Below, piece after piece: positions 9,967 through 20,254 of a stretch of 64,000 bases of DNA. The position numbers and the translations under genes were made by a program. Below the pieces are notes generated by a model. The model searched no databases and was not told the origin of the DNA. It saw only the letters and a list, made by a program, of their open reading frames with translations. Numbering within the stretch: position 1 is the first letter of the stretch; the number at the start of each line of letters is the position of its first letter. Source of the stretch: Phyllobacterium trifolii (lineage in GTDB: Bacteria > Pseudomonadota > Alphaproteobacteria > Rhizobiales > Rhizobiaceae); the NCBI RefSeq assembly GCF_014192095.1, contig NZ_JACHXN010000014.1, positions 1 through 64,000 on the forward strand. Reading direction: 5' to 3'.

Positions 9967-10836
9967 CTATTTCCAAGTTCCATCGCGCCACATGGTCGCG
10001 AAGGCGGTGCCGTAGTCGGGATAGCGGAATGAAAAGCCGAGCGCCTTGATGCGTTTATTGGAAACGCGTTTGTTCTCGCCGTAGAACGAGCGCGCCATCG
10101 GCGTCAGCGGCGCTGTATCGAAATCAGTCTCTTCCGGGGGTTCGAGGCCCATCAGTTCCGCCGCATAGGCGACGACATCCTGCGGCGGTGCCGGTTCGTC
10201 ATCGGTTATGTTGAAAATGCCGGCCTCATTGCGCAGGCTGAGAAAAACCAGAGCGCCGGCAATATCATCGACGTGGATACGGTTGAACACCTGCCCTGTC
10301 TTGTTCAGACGGCGCGCGCTGCCGTTGGCGAGATTGACGAAAGCGTTGCGGCCCGGCCCATAAATGCCGGCAAGTCTCAGGATAGCGAGCGGAACGCCGC
10401 GCTCATCCGCCAGTTGCTGCCAGCCCTGCTCGGCAGCGACACGTTCGGTGGAACGGGCAGAAAGCGGGTGGCATGGCGTATTCTCGTCGACCCATGCACC
10501 GCCATGATTACCATAGACGCCGACGGTGGAAAGATAGCCGATCCATTGCAGCTTGGGCATGGCGTGCCGAATGGTCTTGCCAAATTGTGCCAGCACCGGA
10601 TCGCCGCTCTGCCCGGGTGACGTCGAGATGACGAGATGCGTGACACCGGCGAGGACATCGACAATCTCCTGCGAGGCGTGGGTGCCATGAAACAGGAACG
10701 GCGTGATGCCATCCTTCTTGAGGTCAGAAAATTTGGCGCTATCGCGCGTCGTCCCGCCGATGAAATCCGCTTGACCATCAATGACTTTGGCAAAGGCACG
10801 CGCCGAATATCCGGCACCGAAGAGAAAAATGTTCAT
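9967..10836 (-). CDS. NAD(P)-dependent epimerase/dehydratase-like SDR protein
   Basis: Extended short-chain dehydrogenase fold of 289 residues. It opens with the dinucleotide-binding MNIFLFGAGYSARAFA; the YLSTVGVYGNHGGAWVDE stretch matches the Ser/Tyr active-site region of YeeZ-like SDRs. The start at 10836 overlaps the queG stop as TAATG, so the two are coupled; nine further codons upstream are rejected for that reason. Substrate unknown. The gene ends just before the REP-like element. Confidence 0.8.
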   Translation of the reverse strand: MNIFLFGAGYSARAFAKVIDGQADFIGGTTRDSAKFSDLKKDGITPFLFHGTHASQEIVDVLAGVTHLVISTSPGQSGDPVLAQFGKTIRHAMPKLQWIGYLSTVGVYGNHGGAWVDENTPCHPLSARSTERVAAEQGWQQLADERGVPLAILRLAGIYGPGRNAFVNLANGSARRLNKTGQVFNRIHVDDIAGALVFLSLRNEAGIFNITDDEPAPPQDVVAYAAELMGLEPPEETDFDTAPLTPMARSFYGENKRVSNKRIKALGFSFRYPDYGTAFATMWRDGTWK

Positions 10837-11978
10837 TATTGATTTTTCGCGGCTTTGTGCCACTCGGTCAAGACGCTCGCGTCATTTTCCTGCGCGGCTC
10901 CGTGCATGGGCAGGGCTGCGAACCGGTCTTCATCCATCAGTTCACTCAAGGCCCACACGGCGGCACCGCGCACAAGTGGCGAGGAATCGGCGAGATGCGT
11001 TTTGACCGTTTCGATCAGGCCCGGGTCGCCGGAATTGCCGCTGGCGATAAGCACATTGCGTATGAAACGGTCCCGGCCGATGCGCTTGATCGGTGACCCC
11101 GAGAACATCGTGCGAAATGCCGCGTCGTCCAACATCAGAAGCGACGCGAGCGACGGCGATTTCAGGTCGTCGCGCGCCTGAAGCTTGGTCTCACGAGCGG
11201 TCTCGGCAAATTTGTTCCACGGGCAGACGGCGAGACAATCGTCGCAGCCATAAATGCGGTTGCCCATCGCCTTGCGAAATTCGAACGGGATGGGCTCCTT
11301 GTGCTCGATGGTGAGATACGAGATGCAGCGTCCTGCATCGAGCTGATAGGGCGCCGGGAACGCATTGGTCGGGCACACGTCGAGGCAGGCGTGGCACGAG
11401 CCACAATGATCTGCCTCACGTTCATCGGGCGGTAATTCCGCCGTGGTGAAGATCGTACCGAGAAACAGCCACGAGCCATGACTGCGGCTGACGAGATTGG
11501 TGTGCTTGCCCTGCCAGCCGAGGCCGGCGGCTTCGGCTAGCGGCTTTTCCATGACCGGTGCAGTATCCACGAAGACTTTCAAATCTTCGCCCGCAGCGCG
11601 GGAGGCGAAACGGCTGGCGACGCCTTTGAGCTTGCCCTTGATGATGTCATGATAGTCGCGGTTCTGTGCATAGACTGAAATCGCGGCCCTGTCCTTGTGC
11701 TTGATGATTGCCATGGGATCACTGTCCGGCCCGTAATTCATGGCAAGCACGATGATCGAACGCACCTCCGGCCACAGATTGTGCGGACTGGCGCGGCGCT
11801 TTTCCGTTTCCTGCATCCAGTCCATGCTGGCGTGGCGTCCGAGCGCCAGATATTGGCGCAAGCGCTCTTCGGCGCGTGGGATAGCATCCGGCCCGGTGAT
11901 GGCGACCAGATCGAAGCCGGCCGCACGCGATTCCTCAAGGATGAACTGCTTCAGCCGCTGTTGTTGGTTTGAGTTCAT
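10836..11978 (-). CDS. queG: Epoxyqueuosine reductase
   Basis: Cobalamin- and Fe-S-dependent enzyme doing the last step of queuosine synthesis in tRNA, epoxyqueuosine to queuosine. 380 residues. Two 4Fe-4S clusters are seen: CGSCHACLDVCPTNAFP and YGCDDCLAVCPWNKF. A HEAT-like C-terminal segment (PLVRGAAVWALSEL) fits tRNA binding in QueG. The start at 11978 (MNSNQQQRL) excludes an N-terminal stretch that would run through the palindromic repeat at 12009. Coupled to the SDR gene downstream. Confidence 0.94.
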   Translation of the reverse strand: MNSNQQQRLKQFILEESRAAGFDLVAITGPDAIPRAEERLRQYLALGRHASMDWMQETEKRRASPHNLWPEVRSIIVLAMNYGPDSDPMAIIKHKDRAAISVYAQNRDYHDIIKGKLKGVASRFASRAAGEDLKVFVDTAPVMEKPLAEAAGLGWQGKHTNLVSRSHGSWLFLGTIFTTAELPPDEREADHCGSCHACLDVCPTNAFPAPYQLDAGRCISYLTIEHKEPIPFEFRKAMGNRIYGCDDCLAVCPWNKFAETARETKLQARDDLKSPSLASLLMLDDAAFRTMFSGSPIKRIGRDRFIRNVLIASGNSGDPGLIETVKTHLADSSPLVRGAAVWALSELMDEDRFAALPMHGAAQENDASVLTEWHKAAKNQ

Positions 11979-12008
11979 CCTGCATGAACCTTGTGCATGC
12001 GCCGATAT

Positions 12009-12033
12009 ATCTCTCCCCCACAAGGGGGGAGAT
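12009..12033. repeat. Single palindrome related to the REP-like element
   Basis: A hairpin with stems ATCTCTCCCCC and GGGGGGAGAT around ACAA sits between the GST gene end and the queG start. It resembles one half of the composite element at 9831, with CTCT replacing part of the outer stem. Confidence 0.65.
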
Positions 12034-12045
12034 AAGTAGGTGCTA

Positions 12046-12738
12046 TCAAAAATCCAGATCGCCATAATGCGACGATGGCGGCAAGCCGCGCACCCGATCC
12101 GACAGCAATGGCCGGAACGAAGGACGCGATTTCATCCGCGTGTACCAGTCGCGCGCCGCTTTATATTCGCCCCATTTGATTTCGCCAAGATAGTCGAGAA
12201 TCGAGATCGAAGCGGCGGCTGACATGTCTGCATAGCTCGGCGCCGGTCCGGCCAGCCAGTTGCGCGTTGCCGTCAGCCAGTCGATATATTTCATATGCTG
12301 GGTGATATTTGTCCGGGCCGCACGGATAGCGCCTGAATCCGGCGCTCCGCCACCCTGTTCGGCGGTCATGTGCAGTTTGAAAATGCGTTCGCGAGCCATA
12401 TGCCGGGTCACTTCATTTTCCAGCTTCGTAAGGAACCAGTCGACCAGCCGTCGCACTTCGGCGCGGTTGAGCGAATCTTCAGGAAACAACCGGCGGCTGC
12501 GCTTTAGCGCGCCGCGTGTTTCGTCGATATATTCGGCGATTACGGAAGCCCCTGAAACCGGAACATCGCCTTCGGCCAGAAGCACCGGCAGGGTCCCCGC
12601 CGGGTTGAGCGCCAGAAACTCCTTGCGCCGTGCCCAGCTGTTTTCTTCGATCAGCTCCACTTCAATGTCATATTCATTGAGGATAAGCCGGGTGTAGCGC
12701 GAGCCGGTGGACATGGGATGATGGAAGAGCGTCAACAT
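12046..12738 (-). CDS. Glutathione S-transferase family protein
   Basis: 230 residues. The N-terminal thioredoxin-like domain starts LTLFHHPMSTGSRYTRL, where Ser is the likely active-site residue, has the cis-Pro region GTLPVLL and the glutathione-binding SGASVIAEYIDE. The all-helical C-terminal domain includes YADMSAAASISILDYL. Probably a cytosolic detoxification or stress enzyme; substrate unknown. It lies upstream of queG with only the small palindrome between, so they may share a transcript. Confidence 0.87.
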   Translation of the reverse strand: MLTLFHHPMSTGSRYTRLILNEYDIEVELIEENSWARRKEFLALNPAGTLPVLLAEGDVPVSGASVIAEYIDETRGALKRSRRLFPEDSLNRAEVRRLVDWFLTKLENEVTRHMARERIFKLHMTAEQGGGAPDSGAIRAARTNITQHMKYIDWLTATRNWLAGPAPSYADMSAAASISILDYLGEIKWGEYKAARDWYTRMKSRPSFRPLLSDRVRGLPPSSHYGDLDF

Positions 12739-12909
12739 GGCAGATTGGTAAATCTTTCAAACTGGTATTTTATCCGCACCGTCGTCTCGCGACAGCCGCG
12801 TCGGACCTGCGCCAAACCTATAGGCGCAACCTTAGCACGAGACAAGTAAACAGGATTTCACCAACAGCCGGTTATCTCCCAGCCGGCATCCATCAAGAAA
12901 GCGGTAATT

Positions 12910-13716
12910 ATGGAAACACAGACGATTGTCGAAGCGGCCTTTCTTGGCTTGCTGGAGGGAATAACCGAATTCCTGCCGGTGTCGTCAACGGGGCATCTGT
13001 TGCTCGCGGGGCATTTCCTCGGCTTCGAATCCAATGGCAAGACGTTCGAGGTGTTGATACAGCTCGGCGCGATTCTGGCGATCCTGAGCGTCTATTTCGG
13101 CCGACTCGTGAATATTGCGCGCGATCTTCCAACCGATCCGAAAGCGCGCCGTTTCGTTACAGGCGTCCTTATCGCGTTCCTCCCTGCTGCGGTTATCGGG
13201 GCGCTCGCCCATGACATCATCAAGACCGTACTGTTCGAATCGCCCATGCTGATCTGCGTGATGCTCATCATCGGCGGGCTGATCTTGCTTTGGGTCGACC
13301 GGGTCGAACTGAAGCCGCGCTATACCAATGTCATGGATTTTCCGCTGGGTCTCTGCTTCAAGATCGGCCTGATCCAGTGCTTTGCCATGATTCCCGGTAC
13401 GTCGCGTTCTGGTGCGACGATCGTCGGAGCGCTGCTGCTCGGAACTGACAAGCGCTCGGCAGCCGAATTTTCATTTTTCCTGGCAATGCCGACAATGGCC
13501 GGCGCCTTCGCCTACGATCTCTTCAAGAACCGCCACATACTGACCTTGAACGATGCGTCGTTGATCATTATCGGCTTTATCGCGGCATTCATATCAGGCG
13601 TCTTCGTCGTCCGGTATTTGCTGGACTATGTCTCGCGTCACGGTTTTGCATTGTTCGCATGGTGGCGGCTGGTCGTTGGGACGCTCGGATTGGTCGCGCT
13701 GATTTTGATGCGGTAA
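12910..13716 (+). CDS. uppP: Undecaprenyl-diphosphatase (BacA/UppP)
   Basis: Inner-membrane phosphatase recycling undecaprenyl diphosphate to the lipid carrier for peptidoglycan and other glycans; overexpression gives bacitracin resistance. 268 residues, the family's normal length, with about eight hydrophobic helices. The signatures are [16 protein letters not shown] with its catalytic Glu/Ser region, and [10 protein letters not shown], both typical of the family. Single gene, with a REP-like element right after the stop. Confidence 0.95.
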   Translation: METQTIVEAAFLGLLEGITEFLPVSSTGHLLLAGHFLGFESNGKTFEVLIQLGAILAILSVYFGRLVNIARDLPTDPKARRFVTGVLIAFLPAAVIGALAHDIIKTVLFESPMLICVMLIIGGLILLWVDRVELKPRYTNVMDFPLGLCFKIGLIQCFAMIPGTSRSGATIVGALLLGTDKRSAAEFSFFLAMPTMAGAFAYDLFKNRHILTLNDASLIIIGFIAAFISGVFVVRYLLDYVSRHGFALFAWWRLVVGTLGLVALILMR

Positions 13717-13730
13717 GGAAGCACTGCTCT

Positions 13731-13874
13731 TTACCCTCCCCCTTGTGGGGAGGGACGGACCGCAGGTCCGGGGAGGGGATTCTTAAATGCCAGAGCGGGT
13801 CGGCAGGATGTTAGTGGCGTAAAAGGACCCCTCCCTGCTGCTGCGCAGCCTCCCTCCCCACAAGGGGGAGGGTG
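13731..13874. repeat. REP-like composite palindromic element (copy 2)
   Basis: The same 21-bp palindromes as copy 1 (13734-13754 and 13852-13872) face each other, and the first ten bases of each element (TTTACCCTCC) match. The core differs from copy 1 (GGACCGCAGGTCCGG hairpin). It again sits between convergent genes, uppP and the NDUFA9-like gene. Confidence 0.9.
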
Positions 13875-13898
13875 CAGGCGGCAACTTTCATCCCTAAA

Positions 13899-14867
13899 TT
13901 AAGCGGGTGTCTGGCTGGAATATTGTCCGTGGCTCCGGAAACGCCAGAGATATGACGGCAGGATGGTCTCGATCGTCTGCGGCCGGATTCCAAGCCCTTC
14001 GAGGGTGCGGCCCTCTTCTTTTGCTGCGCGCGACACCACATTATCGTGCTGCAGGAGCAAGACTTGATCCTTTGTCAGTGGTGGCTTTGGCAGATAGCCA
14101 AGGATAGAGCCCTGAATTCTGGCGATCCAGAACGGGATCGATACGAACATGCGCTTGCGGCCAGTGACACGCAGCACTTCCTCGAGGCATTGCTTGAACG
14201 TCAGGACTTCTGCGCCGCCAAGTTCGTAGATTTCGCCTGGCTTGAGAGTGCCATCGACCGAACGTGCAAAGACTTCGGCGACATCACCGACATAGACCGG
14301 CTGGAACCTGGTGTGGCCGCCGCCAATCAGCGGCAGGAAAGGCGAAATGCGCGCCATGCCGGCAAATTTGTTGAAGAAATCGTCTTCAGGCCCGAAGACG
14401 ATGGACGGGCGAATGATGATGGCGTCCGGTAGCGTATCGTGCACGGCTGCCTCGGCGCGGCCTTTGGTGCTGGCATAGGCGGAATGAGAACGGGCATCGG
14501 CGCCAATCGCCGACATATGTGTCAGGGGGACGCCCGCCGCACGGGCCGATTCCGCGACCGCGCGGGCACCGAAATCATGCACCACGCTGAACTTCTGCTT
14601 GCCGCCTTCGAACAGCAGCCCGACGAGATTGATCACATGGTCGCAACCGGCAACCGCACGATCGACCGAAGCGCGGTTACGCAGATTTGCCTGTACGGCC
14701 TGGATCTGGCCAACGCCGCCAAGCGGCTGCAGATCGAATGCGAGATCAGGGCGTCTGACGGCAACGCGAACGCGGTAGCCACGCTTGGTCAGCGCACGCA
14801 CGACATGACGACCGATAAAGCCGGAGCCTCCGAAAACGGTGACGAGTTTTGGCTTGATGATTGTCAT
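13899..14867 (-). CDS. NDUFA9-like NAD(P)-binding protein (complex I-associated SDR)
   Basis: 322 residues of extended SDR fold with nucleotide motif VTVFGGSGFIGRHVV. The VINLVGLLFE and MSAIGADARSHSAYASTKGRAE segments match the alphaproteobacterial relatives of the mitochondrial complex I subunit NDUFA9; the tyrosine and lysine of the SDR active site appear as YASTKGRAE. The C-terminal half holds a hydrophobic stretch (FWIARIQGSILGYL). The role in complex I is known for the mitochondrial subunit and only inferred here. Confidence 0.85.
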   Translation of the reverse strand: MTIIKPKLVTVFGGSGFIGRHVVRALTKRGYRVRVAVRRPDLAFDLQPLGGVGQIQAVQANLRNRASVDRAVAGCDHVINLVGLLFEGGKQKFSVVHDFGARAVAESARAAGVPLTHMSAIGADARSHSAYASTKGRAEAAVHDTLPDAIIIRPSIVFGPEDDFFNKFAGMARISPFLPLIGGGHTRFQPVYVGDVAEVFARSVDGTLKPGEIYELGGAEVLTFKQCLEEVLRVTGRKRMFVSIPFWIARIQGSILGYLPKPPLTKDQVLLLQHDNVVSRAAKEEGRTLEGLGIRPQTIETILPSYLWRFRSHGQYSSQTPA

Positions 14868-15023
14868 CGAGCTCTCCTAAAATGCAAGCGGGCAACAGAT
14901 GCTGTTTAATGCCTTTTGTCGCCGGCGCAAAGGGGAATGGAGCTCAAAGTTCGCGGCGCGTTGCCGCGCTAGCGTATGCAGATGCGTGGCTCGGCAAGCC
15001 GCCGAACCACGCGCTTTGATTGA

Positions 15024-15281
15024 CTACTGCAGCATCACGGTGCGCAATTCGTGTTCCTGCGCGCCGACAAGCACATTGTCGCGTTCATCGGAAAGCACGA
15101 TCGGCTCGCCATTGGCCGCAAAAAGCGCCCAAAGCTCGACGCCCGGCGTCATCGGCGGGAGTGCCGGAAAGCTGGTGGCGAGGTCATCGGTTTTGACCTT
15201 GCGCATGTAAGCCACCTGGCCAGCGCCAAGGCGCGCAAATTCAAGCTCGGTCAGGAGATTCTTGTGATCGGTAGTTTGCAT
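15024..15281 (-). CDS. DUF1150 family protein
   Basis: A small 85-residue protein recognised as DUF1150 (LLTELEFARLGAGQVAYMRKV). The function is unknown. A strong GGAGG lies six bases before the ATG at 15281, so I prefer that start over an ATG four codons upstream that forms part of the same GGAGG. It follows the Hsp20 gene by 56 bases on the same strand and is probably cotranscribed with it. Confidence 0.85.
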   Translation of the reverse strand: MQTTDHKNLLTELEFARLGAGQVAYMRKVKTDDLATSFPALPPMTPGVELWALFAANGEPIVLSDERDNVLVGAQEHELRTVMLQ

Positions 15282-15337
15282 AATAGCCTCCATGTTCGGA
15301 CAGTCCTTTCTTAGGCCCTGTCCAGTTAGAGCTACGA

Positions 15338-15760
15338 CTAGTCCTGAACCGCAATGTTAATGCGTTTGACCAATCGTTCGGGTTCCGGCCGGTCGAGATC
15401 GATCGACAGAAGCCCATTCTTCAAAGTGGCGGCGCTGACGCGCATTCCATCGGCAAGAACGAAGATGCGCTGGAACTGACGTGCGGCAATACCACGATGC
15501 AGATATTCGCGGGTCTCTTCTTCGGCCTGCCTGCCGCGAATGATCAACTGATTGTCTTCCGTGGTCACTTCGAGATCGTCATTGGAAAAACCCGCAACGG
15601 CGAGAATAATTCGAAGCTGTTCACGGTCATTGTTGCCGCGGATACGCTCGATATTATAAGGCGGATAGCCGTCGCCGGACTTGGCGATACGCTCCAGCGT
15701 CTTTTCCATCGAATCGAAACCAAGCAACAAGGGGCTTGAAAACGGTGTCATTCGTGTCAT
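15338..15760 (-). CDS. Small heat-shock protein, Hsp20/IbpA type
   Basis: ATP-independent holdase that traps unfolding proteins. 140 residues from the ATG at 15760, which has AAGGA upstream. The alpha-crystallin domain (about residues 35-125) has the expected edges, ILAVAGFSNDDLEVTTEDNQL and the closing LKNGLLSIDL. An N-terminal LLLGFDSMEKTLER-type segment is typical of rhizobial class A IbpA-like proteins. Heat regulation through a ROSE-type leader is known in relatives, but I cannot show the fold here. Confidence 0.92.
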   Translation of the reverse strand: MTRMTPFSSPLLLGFDSMEKTLERIAKSGDGYPPYNIERIRGNNDREQLRIILAVAGFSNDDLEVTTEDNQLIIRGRQAEEETREYLHRGIAARQFQRIFVLADGMRVSAATLKNGLLSIDLDRPEPERLVKRINIAVQD

Positions 15761-15894
15761 TTGTGCAGTCCTTGAGAAAAGCGACCTAAAAGCAAAACCC
15801 GTGATGTTAAGGCATTTCACTTCTGTTCATTGATATGGCGATTGAACTGCAGACTTCAAGAGAGTGCCGATTTAAGGCCTAAAGAAAGTAAGAA

Positions 15895-16833
15895 ATGACG
15901 CGTAAAATCATAATCGATACGGATCCCGGCCAAGACGACGCTCTCGCAATCCTTCTAGCATTTGCCAGCCCGGAACTGGAAGTCCTCGGAGTGACGGTTG
16001 TAGCCGGCAATGTGTCACTGGCTTTGACCGAATTGAACGCACGGAAGATCTGCGAGCTTGCCGGCCGTCCTGACGCGCGAGTCTTCGCCGGCGCCGATCG
16101 CCCTTTGATGCGCCCGCTGGTCACGGCTGAACACGTGCACGGAAAGACGGGGCTCGACGGCCCTGATCTGCCGGAACCGGCGATGCTGCTGCAAGATAAG
16201 CACGCGGTTGATTTCATCATCGAGACTTTACGCAAGGAGGAAACGGGAAGTGTTACGCTATGCGCACTTGGACCCCTCACGAACATTGCACAAGTCTTGA
16301 TTCGCGCCCCGGAGCTTGCACCCCGTATCCAGGAAATCGTGCTCATGGGCGGCGGGTTCTTCGAAGGCGGCAACATTACACCGACGGCGGAGTTCAATAT
16401 CTATGTGGATCCGCACGCGGCGCAGATCGTGCTCCGGTCGGGCGTTCCCGTGGTCATCCTGCCACTCGACGTAACCCACAAGACGCTGACTACCGCCAAG
16501 CGTATCGAGCGTTTTCGGGCAATGGGGACAAAGGCCGGTGACGCCTCCGTTGCGCTTCTGGAATTCTTCGAACGGTTTGACGAGGAAAAGTACGGCCGGG
16601 ATGGCGGTCCGCTGCATGATCCGAATGTCATCGCCTACGTGATGAAACCGGAGCTCTACCGAGGCAGGCATTGCAACGTCGTCGTCGACGCCACAAACGA
16701 CTTGACGCTCGGCATGACCGTTGTCGATTGGTGGGGCGTGACCGATCGCCCCAAGAACGCGCTTTATATCCGCCATGTCGACGATGAAGGCTTCTTCGAT
16801 CTTTTGACCGAACGCGTCGCGCGCCTGCCGTGA
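15895..16833 (+). CDS. Nucleoside hydrolase (inosine/uridine-preferring family)
   Basis: Cleaves the N-glycosidic bond of ribonucleosides for salvage. 312 residues, the family's usual length. The calcium-binding DTDPGQDDA motif is at residues 8-16. The substrate loop region is followed by GGFFEGGNITPTAEFNIYVDPHAA, which holds the Asn and Asp contacts, and HDPNVIAYV near the end has the catalytic His equivalent. Purine versus pyrimidine preference cannot be told. No base-salvage partner lies next to it. Confidence 0.92.
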   Translation: MTRKIIIDTDPGQDDALAILLAFASPELEVLGVTVVAGNVSLALTELNARKICELAGRPDARVFAGADRPLMRPLVTAEHVHGKTGLDGPDLPEPAMLLQDKHAVDFIIETLRKEETGSVTLCALGPLTNIAQVLIRAPELAPRIQEIVLMGGGFFEGGNITPTAEFNIYVDPHAAQIVLRSGVPVVILPLDVTHKTLTTAKRIERFRAMGTKAGDASVALLEFFERFDEEKYGRDGGPLHDPNVIAYVMKPELYRGRHCNVVVDATNDLTLGMTVVDWWGVTDRPKNALYIRHVDDEGFFDLLTERVARLP

Positions 16834-16976
16834 GGTTCTCTAGATTGCCAAGCCTATCCTGTTGTTTATTCACGGAAAGTTGAAATCGCGTAAACCATCA
16901 ATAAGTAATTCTCGGACAAAATCCCCTTGAGCGAGTAGTGTCCAAAGGATGGACAGCAGAAAACTTGGGGTTTGAT

Positions 16977-17543
16977 ATGCTGACACGGCGCGGTGTTCTT
17001 ACCGGTATACTTGCAGCTGCGCTGGCGCCGCAGGCTGCACTGGCGGCGCCAAAGAAGAAGAAAATCGTTGTCATCAATCCGGTATTCAGCCCACAATATG
17101 TATCGTACGATTCATCCTATGCGCCGGGCACAGTGGTGATCGACCCTCGTGGCCGGTTCCTTTACCTGATCGAAGACAGCTTCACCGCGCGGCGTTATGG
17201 CGTTGGGGTCGGACGCGCTGGCCGGGTCTTCCATGGCGTCGCGAAAGTCGGCCGCAAGGCGAAATGGCCACGGTGGATCCCGACGAACGGTATGATCAGG
17301 CGTCAACCGGAAAAATATGCGCGCTACGCCGGGGGTGTCGCAGGCGGTCCACACAATCCGCTAGGTGCTCGCGCGCTTTATCTTTATCGCAATGGACGCG
17401 ACACGCATTATCGCATCCACGGAACGACCGAGCCGTGGACGATAGGACGCGCCGTATCGAATGGCTGCATCCGCATGGTCAACGAACACGTCATGGACCT
17501 GTATGCGCGGGTGCCGGTTGGCGCCCGCGTCGTTGTAATCTAG
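16977..17543 (+). CDS. L,D-transpeptidase (YkuD family), exported
   Basis: Periplasmic cross-linking enzyme forming 3-3 links in peptidoglycan or attaching proteins to it. 188 residues from the ATG at 16977. The leader has twin arginines (LTRRGVLTGILAAALAPQ), so it may go out by Tat. The catalytic stretch is HGTTEPWTIGRAVSNGCIRM, with the nucleophile Cys in SNGCIRM. A GTG 13 codons upstream is open but adds nothing to the signal peptide. The stop overlaps the convergent ferredoxin gene by four bases. Confidence 0.92.
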   Translation: MLTRRGVLTGILAAALAPQAALAAPKKKKIVVINPVFSPQYVSYDSSYAPGTVVIDPRGRFLYLIEDSFTARRYGVGVGRAGRVFHGVAKVGRKAKWPRWIPTNGMIRRQPEKYARYAGGVAGGPHNPLGARALYLYRNGRDTHYRIHGTTEPWTIGRAVSNGCIRMVNEHVMDLYARVPVGARVVVI

Positions 17544-17887
17544 GCTGCGACGCTCTCCCGCTGGGTGTCGGGAGCCAGGGTGATTTCGAGACCATTGAGC
17601 TCTGCAGTCATTATGAGCTGGCAGGAAAGACGAGAATTGTCCTCGACGTGAAAGGTCACGTCGAGCTGGTCGACTTCCTCGTCAAGCGGCTCAAAGAGCT
17701 TTTCTGACCAATCCTGATCGACATAGACATGGCATGTACCGCAGGCGCAGGCGCCGCCGCATTCCGCCTTGATGTCGAGCCCCCAATCGCGAATGACTTC
17801 CATGACGCGGAAGCCCTCAAGGGCCTCCAGCGTATGGCGCTTGCCGTGCTGATCGGTGACGTGGATATAGAGGGACTCTGAGCTCAT
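17540..17887 (-). CDS. 2Fe-2S ferredoxin (adrenodoxin/putidaredoxin type)
   Basis: 115-residue electron carrier. Cluster ligands are Cys43, Cys49, Cys52 and Cys89 with spacing C-x5-C-x2-C-x36-C, as in adrenodoxin-like ferredoxins. It follows the ferredoxin reductase gene by 12 bases at the end of the sulfur operon, so a role as electron donor to the siroheme sulfite reductase or to the adenylyl-sulfate reductase branch is a reasonable inference. Confidence 0.92.
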   Translation of the reverse strand: MSSESLYIHVTDQHGKRHTLEALEGFRVMEVIRDWGLDIKAECGGACACGTCHVYVDQDWSEKLFEPLDEEVDQLDVTFHVEDNSRLSCQLIMTAELNGLEITLAPDTQRESVAA

Positions 17888-17899
17888 CAGGGTTGTTAC

Positions 17900-19498
<1,599 letters not shown>

Positions 19499-19502
<4 letters not shown>

Positions 19503-20254
19503 AAACTCGAATCCGTCAGCGAGATGTTGCTCAGTTCGTCGGTAAGTCCGGTCAGGTGAATGCCGCACTCTGTCTTGTCGGAGCCAGCCCAGCGGCCAGC
19601 GCGATCGTCTTCGCCGTCCTTGACCGGCGCGGTGCAGGGCATGCAGCCGATCGAGCGGTAGCCTTCGGCGACCAGCGGGTGCGGCGGCAGATCATGCGCG
19701 GCCATATACGACTTAAGGTCGGACGAGGTCCAGTGCGCAAGCGGGTTGATGCGGACGCGCGCGCCCACAGACTCAAACACGGGCAGTGCCGTACGTGTCG
19801 ATGCCTGGAATTGCTTGCGGCCGGTCATCCATGCGCGGTAGGGCGCGACGGCACGGGCCATCGGCTCGACCTTGCGGATATAGCAGCAGCGATCCTTGTT
19901 GGTCATCGACAGTGCGCCGAACGGGTCCTCATCCTTGAGGCTCTGCTTCAACGGATGGATATCATGCACATCCGTCATGCCGAGCTCGGTGATGAGCTGG
20001 TCGCGGTAGCGCAGCGTTGCCGGAAAATGCTTGCCGGTCTCAAGGAAAAGCACCGGCGTTGCGCGGTCGATCTGCGCGATCATGTGCAGCATCACTGCGC
20101 TGTCAGCGCCGAAAGAGGAAACAACGGCGATCTCCTCGTTGAAGAGGTGATCGACCGCAAGCTCGATGACATCCATCGGCTCGAGATTGCCGTAGCGGGC
20201 CTGAAGCGCGCGCGCCTCATCCGCCACGGTCTGATCATTGATTTCAAGCAGCAT
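19499..20254 (-). CDS. cysH: Assimilatory adenylyl-sulfate (or PAPS) reductase
   Basis: Reduces activated sulfate to sulfite using thioredoxin. 251 residues from the ATG at 20254. PP-loop region AVVSSFGADSAVMLHM. Two Cys pairs for a 4Fe-4S cluster are seen, DRCCYIRKVEP and GCMPCTAP, which marks the APS-reducing type, and the catalytic Cys is in the C-terminal ECGIH. The start overlaps the cysI end by 11 bases. The ORF extends upstream to 20518 only inside cysI and is rejected there. Confidence 0.95.

Noticed and set aside
15761-15890. ROSE-type RNA thermometer before the Hsp20 gene
   Set aside because: TCGCT and an AAGGA ribosome binding site are present, but I could not pair them into the ROSE hairpin by eye, so no claim is made.
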